64,000 nt of DNA from Prochlorococcus sp. AG-347-K15 (GCA_003281415.1 QCCC01000004.1:1-64000); one strand, 5' to 3'. Counted from the stretch's first letter, positions 1 through 8,799 are shown. Numbers and translations are program-made. The notes: generated from the sequence alone by a model not told the origin.

Positions 1-192
1 TTCACTTTCTTCTGGTTCCTGTGGTTTTACTTTTGAATTTACTGAGCTTTGATCTTCATCTTTACTTAAGAGGAACTTTAATAGTTTTTTGAATAATAAG
101 AAACCTTTTTCAATTCTTTTTGGACCTAAAATTGAAAGCAAAATTACCAATATTATGAATATTTCAGGTGAATTTAAACCTAATAGTTTCAT
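1..192 (-). CDS. TatA/B-like single-TM protein, truncated by window edge (MKLLGLNSPEIFIILVILLSILGPKRIEKG...)
   Basis: Open minus-strand frame from ATG at 192 to the window edge; PEI-hydrophobic-GPK pattern followed by an amphipathic/charged tail resembles TatA family. Confidence 0.5.
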   Translation of the reverse strand, partial: MKLLGLNSPEIFIILVILLSILGPKRIEKGFLLFKKLLKFLLSKDEDQSSVNSKVKPQEPEESE

Positions 193-239
193 AAAATTTC
201 ATATTCTATTTATATTTTAGTACATGCTAAAAATTTAAT

Positions 240-677
240 CTAATTATTCTCAAAAGTTGGTAAATAGAGCTCCCTATTTGATGCAATTAAACCTTCTTCT
301 TTAAAAAAAATCTCTAGGTCTTTTAAATCATTTATATCTACAAATTCACCACAATTATCTAATATATTATTATGGGTGAAATTCCATAAATCAGCCAAAT
401 ATTGGTCATCATCTGGAAATGCTACAAATTTCAAATATGTATTATTCAAAGCATATTCACTAGCAAAATCAGAATCTAAACCTTCCCTCTTAGCATCACA
501 AAAAACTTTAGCAAATCTTTTGCCTACAGAAGTTTGAGCACTTGATAAATCTAAATTACCTTGCATAGCATTTACATTTATTGGTGCAATAAAAATAATT
601 ATTGGAAGAAAAACAGATACTAATATAAACAAGAAAAAATTTCCTTTTTTAAATTTCAACTCAACATAAACTAGCAA
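240..677 (-). CDS. hypothetical exported protein
   Basis: ORF 145 aa with hydrophobic signal-like N-terminus ending in VNA. Confidence 0.7.
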   Translation of the reverse strand: MLVYVELKFKKGNFFLFILVSVFLPIIIFIAPINVNAMQGNLDLSSAQTSVGKRFAKVFCDAKREGLDSDFASEYALNNTYLKFVAFPDDDQYLADLWNFTHNNILDNCGEFVDINDLKDLEIFFKEEGLIASNRELYLPTFENN

Positions 678-804
678 AAAAAGTAATCAATTAGGCCTAT
701 TTAAGAAAAAGCACTTATTATAAATTAAGAAATAAATAGAAAACATAAAATCAGCTCAATATCTGAATTTATAATAAATAAAGATTAAACAAATTTAAAA
801 TTAT

Positions 805-1794
805 ATGTCTTCAAATATAAGTTTAAAAGGAAGGGGAGTTAACAGGATAATTACGAGTAAGGTCATGCTATCGCCATTAGCAGGTGTTACAGATAACATT
901 TTTAGACGACTTGTACGTAAATGGGCCCCAAACTCTTTACTTTTTACAGAAATGATAAATGCCACAAGTCTTAAAAAAGGATATGGCACACAAAAAATCA
1001 ATCAAATAGATTTAGAAGAAGGTCCAATTGGAGTACAAATATTTGATAATAGGCCATATGCTGTTTCTGAAGCTGCCAAACAAGCTGAGGACTCTGGAGC
1101 TTTCTTAATTGATATAAATATGGGATGTCCAGTAAAAAAAATTGCAAAGAAAGGTGGAGGCAGTGCTTTAATTAAAGACCGAAAACTTGCTATAGAATTA
1201 GTCAAAAATGTTGTAAAAGCTGTTAGGGTTCCAGTAACAGTAAAAACACGACTCGGATGGGATAGTAAAGAAGAAAATATAGAGGATTTCTTATTTAAAC
1301 TTCAAGATGCGGGAGCAACAATGATCACACTTCATGGAAGAACTAGAAAACAGGGTTTTTCAGGCAAGTCAGATTGGGAAATGATCGGGAGACTTAAAAA
1401 GTTGTTGGAAATTCCAGTAATTGCTAATGGAGATATCAAAAATCCAGATGATGCTCTTAATTGTTTAAAAAAAACAAATGCTGATGGTGTAATGATTGGA
1501 CGAGGAATTTTAGGATCCCCATGGAAAATTGGAGAAATAGATTATGCTCTTAGAGAAAATAAAAATTTTAAAGAACCAAACACAGAAGAAAAACTATATT
1601 TAATTATTGAGCATCTTGATGAATTAATAAAAGAAAAAGGAGATCACGGATTGCTAATTGCAAGAAAACATATCTCATGGACATGCAAAGACTTTAAAGG
1701 AGCATCAAATTTGAGAAATAACTTGGTTAGAGCTGTTGATAAAAATGAAGTTAAAAATTTAATAATTAAAATGATTAAAACTTTGAATAATTAA
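805..1794 (+). CDS. dus: tRNA-dihydrouridine synthase
   Basis: Dus family motifs: MSPLAGVTDNIFRRL, DINMGCPVKKIAKKGGGSALI, HGRTR, VIANGDI. Confidence 0.96.
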   Translation: MSSNISLKGRGVNRIITSKVMLSPLAGVTDNIFRRLVRKWAPNSLLFTEMINATSLKKGYGTQKINQIDLEEGPIGVQIFDNRPYAVSEAAKQAEDSGAFLIDINMGCPVKKIAKKGGGSALIKDRKLAIELVKNVVKAVRVPVTVKTRLGWDSKEENIEDFLFKLQDAGATMITLHGRTRKQGFSGKSDWEMIGRLKKLLEIPVIANGDIKNPDDALNCLKKTNADGVMIGRGILGSPWKIGEIDYALRENKNFKEPNTEEKLYLIIEHLDELIKEKGDHGLLIARKHISWTCKDFKGASNLRNNLVRAVDKNEVKNLIIKMIKTLNN

Positions 1795-1830
1795 AAAAAT
1801 AGATTAGCTTAAAAAAAAATTATTTTTTAA

Positions 1831-2088
1831 ATGAAAATTATTAGTAAAGAAACAAGTAAAAGAGTTTGTGATCACATGAACAATGATCACATAGATTCAG
1901 TGCACAAATATCTTACCCATTATGGGAAGATATCAACATTTGAGAATGCCTATATGGAAGAAATTAATAATAGTTATATAAAAATAAATTACGATGGCCA
2001 ATCAGCAATTATCAATTTTAAAAATGAAATATCTGAAGAAGAAATTCATTCAACTTTAGTATCAATGATTAAAGACATTAAAGAATAA
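1831..2088 (+). CDS. DUF2470-like small protein
   Basis: ORF 85 aa; VCDHMNNDHIDSVHKYLTHYG pattern of heme-utilisation-associated DUF2470 domains. Confidence 0.75.
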   Translation: MKIISKETSKRVCDHMNNDHIDSVHKYLTHYGKISTFENAYMEEINNSYIKINYDGQSAIINFKNEISEEEIHSTLVSMIKDIKE

Positions 2089-2107
2089 AATAATTTATAA
2101 AAAAATC

Positions 2108-2272
2108 CTAATTTTTATTTTCATAGTAATCAGTTATCTTTTTACATTCTTCAAATGAAAGCATGCTTAATCTAGATGTTGCTTTTATTTTTAAAATTGC
2201 ACAAACAGCTAATAAATCAGCGCTATCAACAGTAAGTGCTTCAGAAAGTTCTAGGACCCTAAGACCTTTCAT
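2108..2272 (-). CDS. 54-aa protein resembling the IF-2 N-terminal (IF2_N) domain
   Basis: Manual translation MKGLRVLELSEALTVDSADLLAVCAILKIKATSRLSMLSFEECKKITDYYENKN; absent from ORF track because of length. Confidence 0.65.
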   Translation of the reverse strand: MKGLRVLELSEALTVDSADLLAVCAILKIKATSRLSMLSFEECKKITDYYENKN

Positions 2273-2314
2273 TAGTATTAAAAAATCTTTTCTACATTAT
2301 CAAGAAACTTAAAA

Positions 2315-2551
2315 TCAATGGGCTGCATTTTTCCCTAAACCTGCAACGAATGGAAAAGTTTGTTCATCACCAAATATATCTTCTACCGAAGAATTAGAAA
2401 TATTAGTTTTTTTATTATCAGGCTTAATTTCTTCAATTTCATTAGAAATATTATCTTTAATGTTATTTTCAATTTCTTTTGCTAATAAATTATTCGTATT
2501 AGAAAATATTGAAAAAACTAATACACATAAAAACAAAACAATTTTTTTCAT
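2315..2551 (-). CDS. hypothetical exported protein
   Basis: ORF 78 aa with signal-peptide-like N-terminus. Confidence 0.6.
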   Translation of the reverse strand: MKKIVLFLCVLVFSIFSNTNNLLAKEIENNIKDNISNEIEEIKPDNKKTNISNSSVEDIFGDEQTFPFVAGLGKNAAH

Positions 2552-2652
2552 AAAAAAAATTTATCTAATACTATTTTTATATGCCAATAGTGTTATTTAG
2601 AAAAACTAGATAATTTTAAAACAAATCTATATAAATCAAAATCAAAAAATAT

Positions 2653-2889
2653 TCATCTTCCCAACTTATTTCTATTTTTAAATCTAATTAAAAAATAAAG
2701 ACCTAGTAACAAAAGAATTGCGAAGGAGTACTGATTAAGAAAAACATAGACCATATACACGAGAAAGGGGAATAAGCACGCCCTCTTGAAATTTAATTTC
2801 TGTTCCTTTGACATATTTTTCCAATTTAAATATTCTTCCCATTGAAAAATCTTCTTCATTTTTCTACTTTTATTTTTACGATTAAACAT
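2653..2889 (-). CDS. hypothetical small membrane protein
   Basis: ORF 78 aa, hydrophobic C-terminal half. Confidence 0.55.
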   Translation of the reverse strand: MFNRKNKSRKMKKIFQWEEYLNWKNMSKEQKLNFKRACLFPFLVYMVYVFLNQYSFAILLLLGLYFLIRFKNRNKLGR

Positions 2890-2992
2890 AACTTTATAAA
2901 TATAGTTTTGATGATTCTTATGTTAATAAATAAAATTAATCTACAATATCAAAATATGTTTTTTCATTGAATTAAAATTTTCTAAATAAAAG

Positions 2993-3412
2993 ATGAACTC
3001 AAAACCAGTTTGGAAAATAGAAAAAATTGTTTTACCTCAACATGCAGATCATGCAGGGGTAATGTGGCACGGTAAATATTTTAATTGGCTTGAAGAAAGC
3101 CGAATAAATGCACTTTCAGAAGTAGGTATAAGTTATTTCGAACTAACTAAAAATGGCTTAGATTTACCTTTAATCAATACTTCCATAAAATATAGATCTC
3201 CTTTATTTCTTGGTGAAAAAATAACAATCGAGAGCGAATTCAATATTGATAAAAGTCCTAGGATTAATGTAATTTCAAAATTTAATAACAAGAAAAATGA
3301 AATCTTAACGATTGCTGAAGTCAATTTAGTCTTAATAAATAAACTGAATTTTTCTATAATAAGAAAAAGACCAGATTTCCTATCGGAAGCCTTTAGTAAA
3401 TTAAATGGTTGA
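2993..3412 (+). CDS. hotdog-fold acyl-CoA thioesterase (4HBT/YbgC-like)
   Basis: QHADHAGVMWHGKYFNWLEESR active-site region typical of 4HBT family. Confidence 0.88.
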   Translation: MNSKPVWKIEKIVLPQHADHAGVMWHGKYFNWLEESRINALSEVGISYFELTKNGLDLPLINTSIKYRSPLFLGEKITIESEFNIDKSPRINVISKFNNKKNEILTIAEVNLVLINKLNFSIIRKRPDFLSEAFSKLNG

Positions 3413-3644
3413 AATTATTATCCGCCAATTTAACGATTTATTAATTATGAATATATTTCAAGTTATTGATTCTTATCAATATGAAATGGAATCAAGATAT
3501 CAAGAAAAATCAATGCTCACAAATCTTTTTACAGAGCACAAATTTATAGGATGGTTAGGGTTGTTTATAGTATTTTTCTCTATCTTTGCAATTTTTGTTT
3601 TTCAATTTCTTGAGTGGGAAAGTAATGACAATAATAAAAGTTAA
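3405..3644 (+). CDS. hypothetical small membrane protein
   Basis: ORF 79 aa with one TM; start overlaps previous stop, internal ATG possible. Confidence 0.5.
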   Translation: MVEIIIRQFNDLLIMNIFQVIDSYQYEMESRYQEKSMLTNLFTEHKFIGWLGLFIVFFSIFAIFVFQFLEWESNDNNKS

Positions 3645-3684
3645 GAAGATTTAATGCTTATAATTCAACTGAATGATTTAAAAA

Positions 3685-3936
3685 ATGGCTATCTACTTAA
3701 AAATAACTAACCCTACAGAGGTTGTAAAAAAAAAGACCTCAAAATGGCTTACAGATATAACACCTGAAAGAATTGATAGAAAATTGGTCGAGGATGAAGT
3801 AATAAAAGGCATTATCGAGCAATTAACATTAGAAGGCATAAAAGGAGAAATATCAGCAATTAATGGGTTTGAAGTAAATGAATCTTCAGTTATAACAAAA
3901 AATAATTTTGTTATTAGAAAAACAAAAACTTTTTAG
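3685..3936 (+). CDS. hypothetical protein
   Basis: ORF 83 aa. Confidence 0.6.
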   Translation: MAIYLKITNPTEVVKKKTSKWLTDITPERIDRKLVEDEVIKGIIEQLTLEGIKGEISAINGFEVNESSVITKNNFVIRKTKTF

Positions 3937-3956
3937 ATAGAAAATAAAAATCTTTA

Positions 3957-4826
3957 ATGAACATTTTTTTTATTTTAATTATTTTTATCATTTTTTTAAT
4001 TTTTATAATTGTAAGAGATTATCAAATTAAGAAGAAAAAGTTAAAATTAAACAATGCCTTAAATTCTAATTTCTTTATTCAAACAATAAATAAATTAATT
4101 GAAGAGAACAAATACAATTTGTTAGAGGAGAGGATCAGATTAAGGGAAATAGATGCTTACGGTAACGAGGATTATAAAAAATGGATTGGCAATCCACCTC
4201 TTGATGAAAAAGCCATTGAGAAAAATATATTTAATGGATCTAAGCGATTTAGAGAGGGTATACCATACTTCTATGAAAAAGTAATTTTAAAAGAATTTGG
4301 AAGTACGGAATTATTTTTCGAAAAGTGGAGATCCTATTGTAATGAAAATCCTACTATTGATGATGAGATAATTGGATCTATTAGAAAGCTCGAGACTGAA
4401 GATTGGTTTGTTTTCATAGCAAGTCAAATTGAGAAATCATGCTTAAACCTTATAGAAAAAAACTACTCAAGTAAAAAAAAGGGAAACTACAAAAAAGGTA
4501 TTAGATTTGAAAATCATTGTATGGAAATTCTCAAACAAAATGGCTGGGAAGTAAAAGAAACCCCAATTACAGGAGATCAAGGGGTTGACTTAATTGCGTC
4601 AATAAATGATTTAAGAATATGTATACAATGCAAAGATCATGAAAAAGCCATTGGAAATAAAGCAGTTCAGGAAATTTCAGCTGGTAAATTATTTTGGAAA
4701 GGCACACATGCAATAATAGTCTCAAAATCTGGCTTTACAAAGTCTGCTCATCAACTAGCAAAATCAAATAAAGTGGAACTAATCAATGAATATCAATTAA
4801 AAGATTTAGAAAATTTTATTGTTTAA
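3957..4826 (+). CDS. membrane-anchored Mrr_cat-like endonuclease
   Basis: N-terminal TM; C-terminal RFENHCMEILKQNGWEVKETPITGDQGVDLIA...RICIQCKD matches the GxxGxD...QxK (PD-(D/E)xK) pattern of Mrr_cat domains. Confidence 0.82.
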   Translation: MNIFFILIIFIIFLIFIIVRDYQIKKKKLKLNNALNSNFFIQTINKLIEENKYNLLEERIRLREIDAYGNEDYKKWIGNPPLDEKAIEKNIFNGSKRFREGIPYFYEKVILKEFGSTELFFEKWRSYCNENPTIDDEIIGSIRKLETEDWFVFIASQIEKSCLNLIEKNYSSKKKGNYKKGIRFENHCMEILKQNGWEVKETPITGDQGVDLIASINDLRICIQCKDHEKAIGNKAVQEISAGKLFWKGTHAIIVSKSGFTKSAHQLAKSNKVELINEYQLKDLENFIV

Positions 4827-4831
4827 AAAGT

Positions 4832-5236
4832 TTATATCAATTGAGTTAAGCCCTCTTTGTAAAGCAAAAGTGTTGTAAAAATTCCTGAGGCCCACATTAA
4901 ACCTCTAGCTGTGGGGATATTAAATATGTATGCACCAATATATAAAAAACGAAAAATAGGATGAATCAATGCTGCAATTATTGCAATATTAGAGTCAGTT
5001 AAACTAATCAAACAAAGAAGACATGCGGGTGCATGTAGGGAAATACTTTCCCAACAATTTTGATGACACCAAACTGCTCTTTTTCCAAAAGAAGGTAATT
5101 CATCGAATAAAGCCCTTGGAGCAGACATATTTTCAACAGAATATCCCGCTTTAACTCTCCCTATAGTTAAAGGGATAATTGATAATAAAACAACACCAAC
5201 TGATAGACAAAGGCTCCAGGCAAAAGCTACTTGCAT
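4832..5236 (-). CDS. MAPEG-like membrane protein
   Basis: 134 aa, TM-rich, RAxWCHQNCWESISLHAPACLL...HPIFRFLYIGAYI pattern. Confidence 0.75.
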   Translation of the reverse strand: MQVAFAWSLCLSVGVVLLSIIPLTIGRVKAGYSVENMSAPRALFDELPSFGKRAVWCHQNCWESISLHAPACLLCLISLTDSNIAIIAALIHPIFRFLYIGAYIFNIPTARGLMWASGIFTTLLLYKEGLTQLI

Positions 5237-5353
5237 ATGATTTAAATAATATCATTAGCTTAATAATTGAAGCTCTTTATCGTGATAAGTGAAAAATCAT
5301 TACCAAAGATAAAACTTTGCAAAAAATGCTGTAATTTATAAAAAAAAGCATTT

Positions 5354-5479
5354 ATGGATATTTCAAAGATAGTTTTAATTTTTGGCATAAGTTTACTTAT
5401 ATATTCTGCTTTTCTGTTTTTAGGATTTTTTCTTAAGAATAAAAATCTAAAGGCACAGAATCTAAAAAAAGAAGAATAG
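5354..5479 (+). CDS. 41-aa single-TM protein
   Basis: MDISKIVLIFGISLLIYSAFLFLGFFLKNKNLKAQNLKKEE; manual translation. Confidence 0.5.
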   Translation: MDISKIVLIFGISLLIYSAFLFLGFFLKNKNLKAQNLKKEE

Positions 5480-5610
5480 ATTATTAATGCCACGAAAATT
5501 TACTATTTTCTAAATATTTTTATATCTTTTTGAATATATTTAATGGAAATAAAATTTGATCCAAATAATAATAAGGGATATTTGAAATTAAATAAGACAG
5601 TTGCTGGTAT

Positions 5611-5904
5611 ATGAAAAAATTTTATAAATTTCTTAAAAGTTTTCTATTTATATCACTATGGCTTATTTTATCCTCATTTTTAACCCAATATTGGAATACC
5701 TTTCATTGGGAATATGTTTACTTGAACTTCAGAATTATATTTGATAAAGAATTTTGGTTTGCTGTAGAAAAAATTCTTTTAGGATTTGATATTGGTTACT
5801 GGTTAGAAGAAGCACTAAAATTTTTAAGTTATGAAATACCTAAAGAATCATTTAAATATTTACCAATTTATTTCGTATTAAAGTCTATTTGGATAAAGAA
5901 TTAA
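5611..5904 (+). CDS. hypothetical membrane-associated protein
   Basis: ORF 97 aa. Confidence 0.6.
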   Translation: MKKFYKFLKSFLFISLWLILSSFLTQYWNTFHWEYVYLNFRIIFDKEFWFAVEKILLGFDIGYWLEEALKFLSYEIPKESFKYLPIYFVLKSIWIKN

Positions 5905-5913
5905 TTTCTATTT

Positions 5914-6456
5914 TTAATAGATTTTAATAAATTCCTTGAAATTCTTGAATAAAGTCGGTGAATTTATTTTTCTTAAAACAAATAAAGTTCCTTTATCACC
6001 TCTACAAATTCTAAGCTTATTGCTTAAATAAGTTATCTCTAACCACCCTAATTGTTCATTATTTATTTCTTTCATAGCCTTTATATTTTTTTTCCCAAAT
6101 TTAGGACCAATAACACCAGCATGTGTAAATTTGACCCCAATTTTTTTTTCATTTATGTAATTAAGTCTTATTAAAATGCCAGTACCAATAATTGATTTGA
6201 TTCCTCTAGGTTTAAGTAAATTAAGACCATTTAAATTTAACGGATCAAGAATTTGAAGGTTATCAATAAAAGGAGAATATTTTAAAAAAGGATTATTAGA
6301 ACTACTCCACCTAAGCTCCCAAACACCCTGCAAATCATTTCTATCTTTGCTAAAGGAAAAATTATGATCAATTTCAAGTTGTTCGGCAAAATTACGTATA
6401 CTCTCTGAATTTGGAGATTTAAGAAGTAAATTTAATAAATCATTTTCGGTTTCCAT
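5914..6456 (-). CDS. PAP/fibrillin (plastid-lipid-associated) family protein
   Basis: LQGVWELRWSSSNNPFLKYSPFIDNLQILDP and C-terminal LRICRGDKGTLFVLRK pattern. Confidence 0.75.
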   Translation of the reverse strand: METENDLLNLLLKSPNSESIRNFAEQLEIDHNFSFSKDRNDLQGVWELRWSSSNNPFLKYSPFIDNLQILDPLNLNGLNLLKPRGIKSIIGTGILIRLNYINEKKIGVKFTHAGVIGPKFGKKNIKAMKEINNEQLGWLEITYLSNKLRICRGDKGTLFVLRKINSPTLFKNFKEFIKIY

Positions 6457-6535
6457 TTAATAAACGCTGGAGTATATAGCTAAGGATAAATACTTACCTC
6501 CATGTGCTATATTCTACCCAGAATATGTTGATTTG

Positions 6536-6820
6536 ATGACAAAGAGCTATTGGCTTAAGAAAATTTCAATTCCAAATGCTGATTTATTTCTGGAATATAT
6601 AAGGACAGTATTGCCTTGGATTAAATCTGTGGGAGGAGTAATAGTAAAAAGAGATTTAATACAAGAATCAACCTCAAATGAATGGGATGGAGGGCAGCTT
6701 GGATTAGTAATTGAATTCGAATCAAAATTTGCTGCTAAAAAAGCATTTTATTCTGAAGTATTTCAAAAATATCTGCAGTCCAGAGATTTAATGGAACTAG
6801 TTACTATAAGTACTCTTTAA
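6536..6820 (+). CDS. DUF1330-like protein
   Basis: 94 aa; GGVIVKRD...LVIEFESKFAAKKAFYSEVFQKYLQSR. Confidence 0.7.
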   Translation: MTKSYWLKKISIPNADLFLEYIRTVLPWIKSVGGVIVKRDLIQESTSNEWDGGQLGLVIEFESKFAAKKAFYSEVFQKYLQSRDLMELVTISTL

Positions 6821-6956
6821 AAATTCAACCAATAGCGATCTCACGCAAACAAATAATAAGTATTTATTACTATTAAATTATTTATGTAATATTTATAACT
6901 TCACTAGCAATAGCATATTTTGCAAAATTTAATTGTAAAAGTAATCCGTTAATCAA

Positions 6957-7136
6957 ATGAACTATTCAACAGAAAAGGACGATTATTTGATGACAACTCC
7001 ATATACAAAAAAAATTCAGCAAAAATTTGAAAAGGTTAAATCTTTTTTAGAGCAAAATGGATTTAATCCTTCATCAGAGAGCTTAATGCAAGATATAGTT
7101 AGCTCAGAAGAATATATTGCTAAAAATGGCTTATAA
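6957..7136 (+). CDS. 59-aa hypothetical protein
   Basis: MNYSTEKDDYLMTTPYTKKIQQKFEKVKSFLEQNGFNPSSESLMQDIVSSEEYIAKNGL; manual translation. Confidence 0.5.
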   Translation: MNYSTEKDDYLMTTPYTKKIQQKFEKVKSFLEQNGFNPSSESLMQDIVSSEEYIAKNGL

Positions 7137-7140
7137 AATA

Positions 7141-7320
7141 TCAGAATATATTCAAAGTCTTCAAATAATAAAAACCGCCTATTAGAAAAGGTAATAATAT
7201 TCCAATAAATAAAAATATGGATTTCTTTGATTCGCCTTCTGATATGGGGTTAATTTCTGGTTCAATTGCAAAACCATTTTGTCTACCACCGCTTTCGGTT
7301 GTATAACCTTTTTTATTCAT
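7141..7320 (-). CDS. Psb34/ssl1498-like single-TM protein
   Basis: MNKKGYTTESGGRQNGFAIEPEINPISEGESKKSIFLFIGILLPFLIGGFYYLKTLNIF; TTExGGRxNxFAxEP motif followed by one TM. Confidence 0.6.
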   Translation of the reverse strand: MNKKGYTTESGGRQNGFAIEPEINPISEGESKKSIFLFIGILLPFLIGGFYYLKTLNIF

Positions 7321-7405
7321 AAGAAAAATAATCTAAGCAGATTATCTCATGTAAAAACTTATTTAAAAAAATATTTTACATTTAGAATTAAACTAATTTT
7401 GAAAT

Positions 7406-7540
7406 CTAATAATTAATTTCAATCTTAGATTTCAATTTGGCAGCTTTTTTTAAAAGACCTACAACTTCCTTACGACCAGTAGCAAACTCAGCCTTGTTAA
7501 GTAACTCACTATATTTTTTTGTGATTTCTCTATGGTTCAT
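7406..7540 (-). CDS. 44-aa hypothetical protein
   Basis: MNHREITKKYSELLNKAEFATGRKEVVGLLKKAAKLKSKIEINY; manual translation. Confidence 0.5.
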   Translation of the reverse strand: MNHREITKKYSELLNKAEFATGRKEVVGLLKKAAKLKSKIEINY

Positions 7541-7626
7541 TTTGAATGTTATCTTCTATAAATTATAAAGTTACTAAAAATATTTTTTGTATAAAAGATA
7601 TCAAAAAAGAGTTTAAGTACCTTTAC

Positions 7627-7929
7627 CTATTTAAACCAACCTTTTTTCTTTGGTTTAATCTCCTCTTTAATAACTTCTTTTTTTCTACCAAATAATCCCT
7701 TTTTTTGGACTGGTGAATTATCTTCAACAGGTTTAGATTTTCTGTTAAATAAGCCTTTTTTTGGTTCTTTTTTAATTGATTCTTTTGTGTCAGAAATCTT
7801 TGTTTTTTTAGGATTTAATTTTGAATTTTTGGGTTTTCTATCTGCAAATAAAGTTTGATATACAAAAAAACCAAAAACAGCAAAGAAGCCTATTGCCTGT
7901 ATTAGAGCAGTTCCAAGATTATCAAACAT
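7627..7929 (-). CDS. Lys-rich TM protein with KKG(L/W)F repeats
   Basis: N-terminal TM then KKGLFNRK / KKGLFGRK / KKGWFK repeats. Confidence 0.65.
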   Translation of the reverse strand: MFDNLGTALIQAIGFFAVFGFFVYQTLFADRKPKNSKLNPKKTKISDTKESIKKEPKKGLFNRKSKPVEDNSPVQKKGLFGRKKEVIKEEIKPKKKGWFK

Positions 7930-8115
7930 TTAAGCCTCAACTTTGTATAGTGATTCTTTTTCTTTGGCTTCTATACATTTTTTATCATCAGACAAGCATT
8001 CAATTTCTGCCTTCTTCTCAGTATGAGAACTGCAACCACCTGCATTTGCATTAGATATTGAAAAAAAAGTTAGTGCCCCTAAAATTAAGGCGCATGAGGT
8101 GTTAATCGGTTTCAT
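7930..8115 (-). CDS. small exported Cys-containing protein
   Basis: Signal-like MKPINTSCALILGALTFFSISNANA then GGCSSH...C...C; start placed at internal Met. Confidence 0.6.
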   Translation of the reverse strand: MKPINTSCALILGALTFFSISNANAGGCSSHTEKKAEIECLSDDKKCIEAKEKESLYKVEA

Positions 8116-8198
8116 GAGTTTTATTTTTATTATGGAAAAATAATTTCGCAATTGCGAAGATAATCTTCTCTTCTGCTAAAAGTATCCCCTTTTTATAT

Positions 8199-8378
8199 TT
8201 ATTTGTAGTAATTAACTAAATCGATAATTAATATTGCCAGTAATGAAAAACCTAAAATGAAAGGTAAATAAGGATATTTATTTAAAATTTTGTTTAGTTG
8301 ATTTTTCGATGTTTGTTTTTCCTTTTTCTTTTCTCTAGGTGGTAATCCTAACTCTTCCCTTCTCTTAGCTTCTCCCAT
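8199..8378 (-). CDS. DUF2839-like 59-aa protein
   Basis: MGEAKRREELGLPPREKKKEKQTSKNQLNKILNKYPYLPFILGFSLLAILIIDLVNYYK; MGEAKRRxxLGLPPR motif plus TM. Confidence 0.65.
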   Translation of the reverse strand: MGEAKRREELGLPPREKKKEKQTSKNQLNKILNKYPYLPFILGFSLLAILIIDLVNYYK

Positions 8379-8504
8379 AATTTTTTAAACTATTTAAAAC
8401 TATTTTATACACTTAGAAAAAGTAGTGTATTGTTCTTGATTTAAATTATTAACGGTTAATTTATTTTAAATTTTGGATATATTAAAAATATACAAAAAGA
8501 TTAC

Positions 8505-8612
8505 ATGATAGAAGTAGTTTGGTCAGTAAATATAATGATTGCAATTCTGATTATTGGTGTTGCCTGGGTTCTTTATTACATATTTACTTATGATCAAAAA
8601 TTTACTTCTTAG
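8505..8612 (+). CDS. 35-aa single-TM protein
   Basis: MIEVVWSVNIMIAILIIGVAWVLYYIFTYDQKFTS; manual translation. Confidence 0.45.
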   Translation: MIEVVWSVNIMIAILIIGVAWVLYYIFTYDQKFTS

Positions 8613-8616
8613 ATAA

Positions 8617-8799
8617 ATGTCAGATAAAGATCTAAGTAATTTTCTAAAAAAAATAGAGCAACTTAATCAAATTGCTGAGCTAATAAAAAATAATCCTAGT
8701 AAAAAGTTATCCCTTTCAAAATGCAAGAATCATGATGAAGTAATTAGATTAACCACTGAATGGGGTTTTGATATTGGTAAAAGGTGGGGAGAATATTAA
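8617..8799 (+). CDS. Nif11-like domain protein
   Basis: 60 aa: MSDKDLSNFLKKIEQ...KNHDEVIRLTTEWGFDIGKRWGEY, Nif11-type leader pattern. Confidence 0.6.
   Translation: MSDKDLSNFLKKIEQLNQIAELIKNNPSKKLSLSKCKNHDEVIRLTTEWGFDIGKRWGEY

Noticed and set aside
801-1205. Two minus-strand ORFs antisense to dus
   Set aside because: Shadow frames of a clear Dus coding sequence.
3957-4826. Complete restriction-modification system
   Set aside because: Only a solitary Mrr-like nuclease domain; no methyltransferase or specificity subunit nearby.
5260-5493. 77-aa minus-strand ORF in the supplied track
   Set aside because: Low-complexity shadow frame opposite the better + strand 41-aa TM ORF (5354-5479).
8617-8799. 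Prochlorosin/lanthipeptide precursor
   Set aside because: Nif11-like leader without a core peptide and no LanM or export protease in the window; downgraded to an orphan Nif11-like protein.
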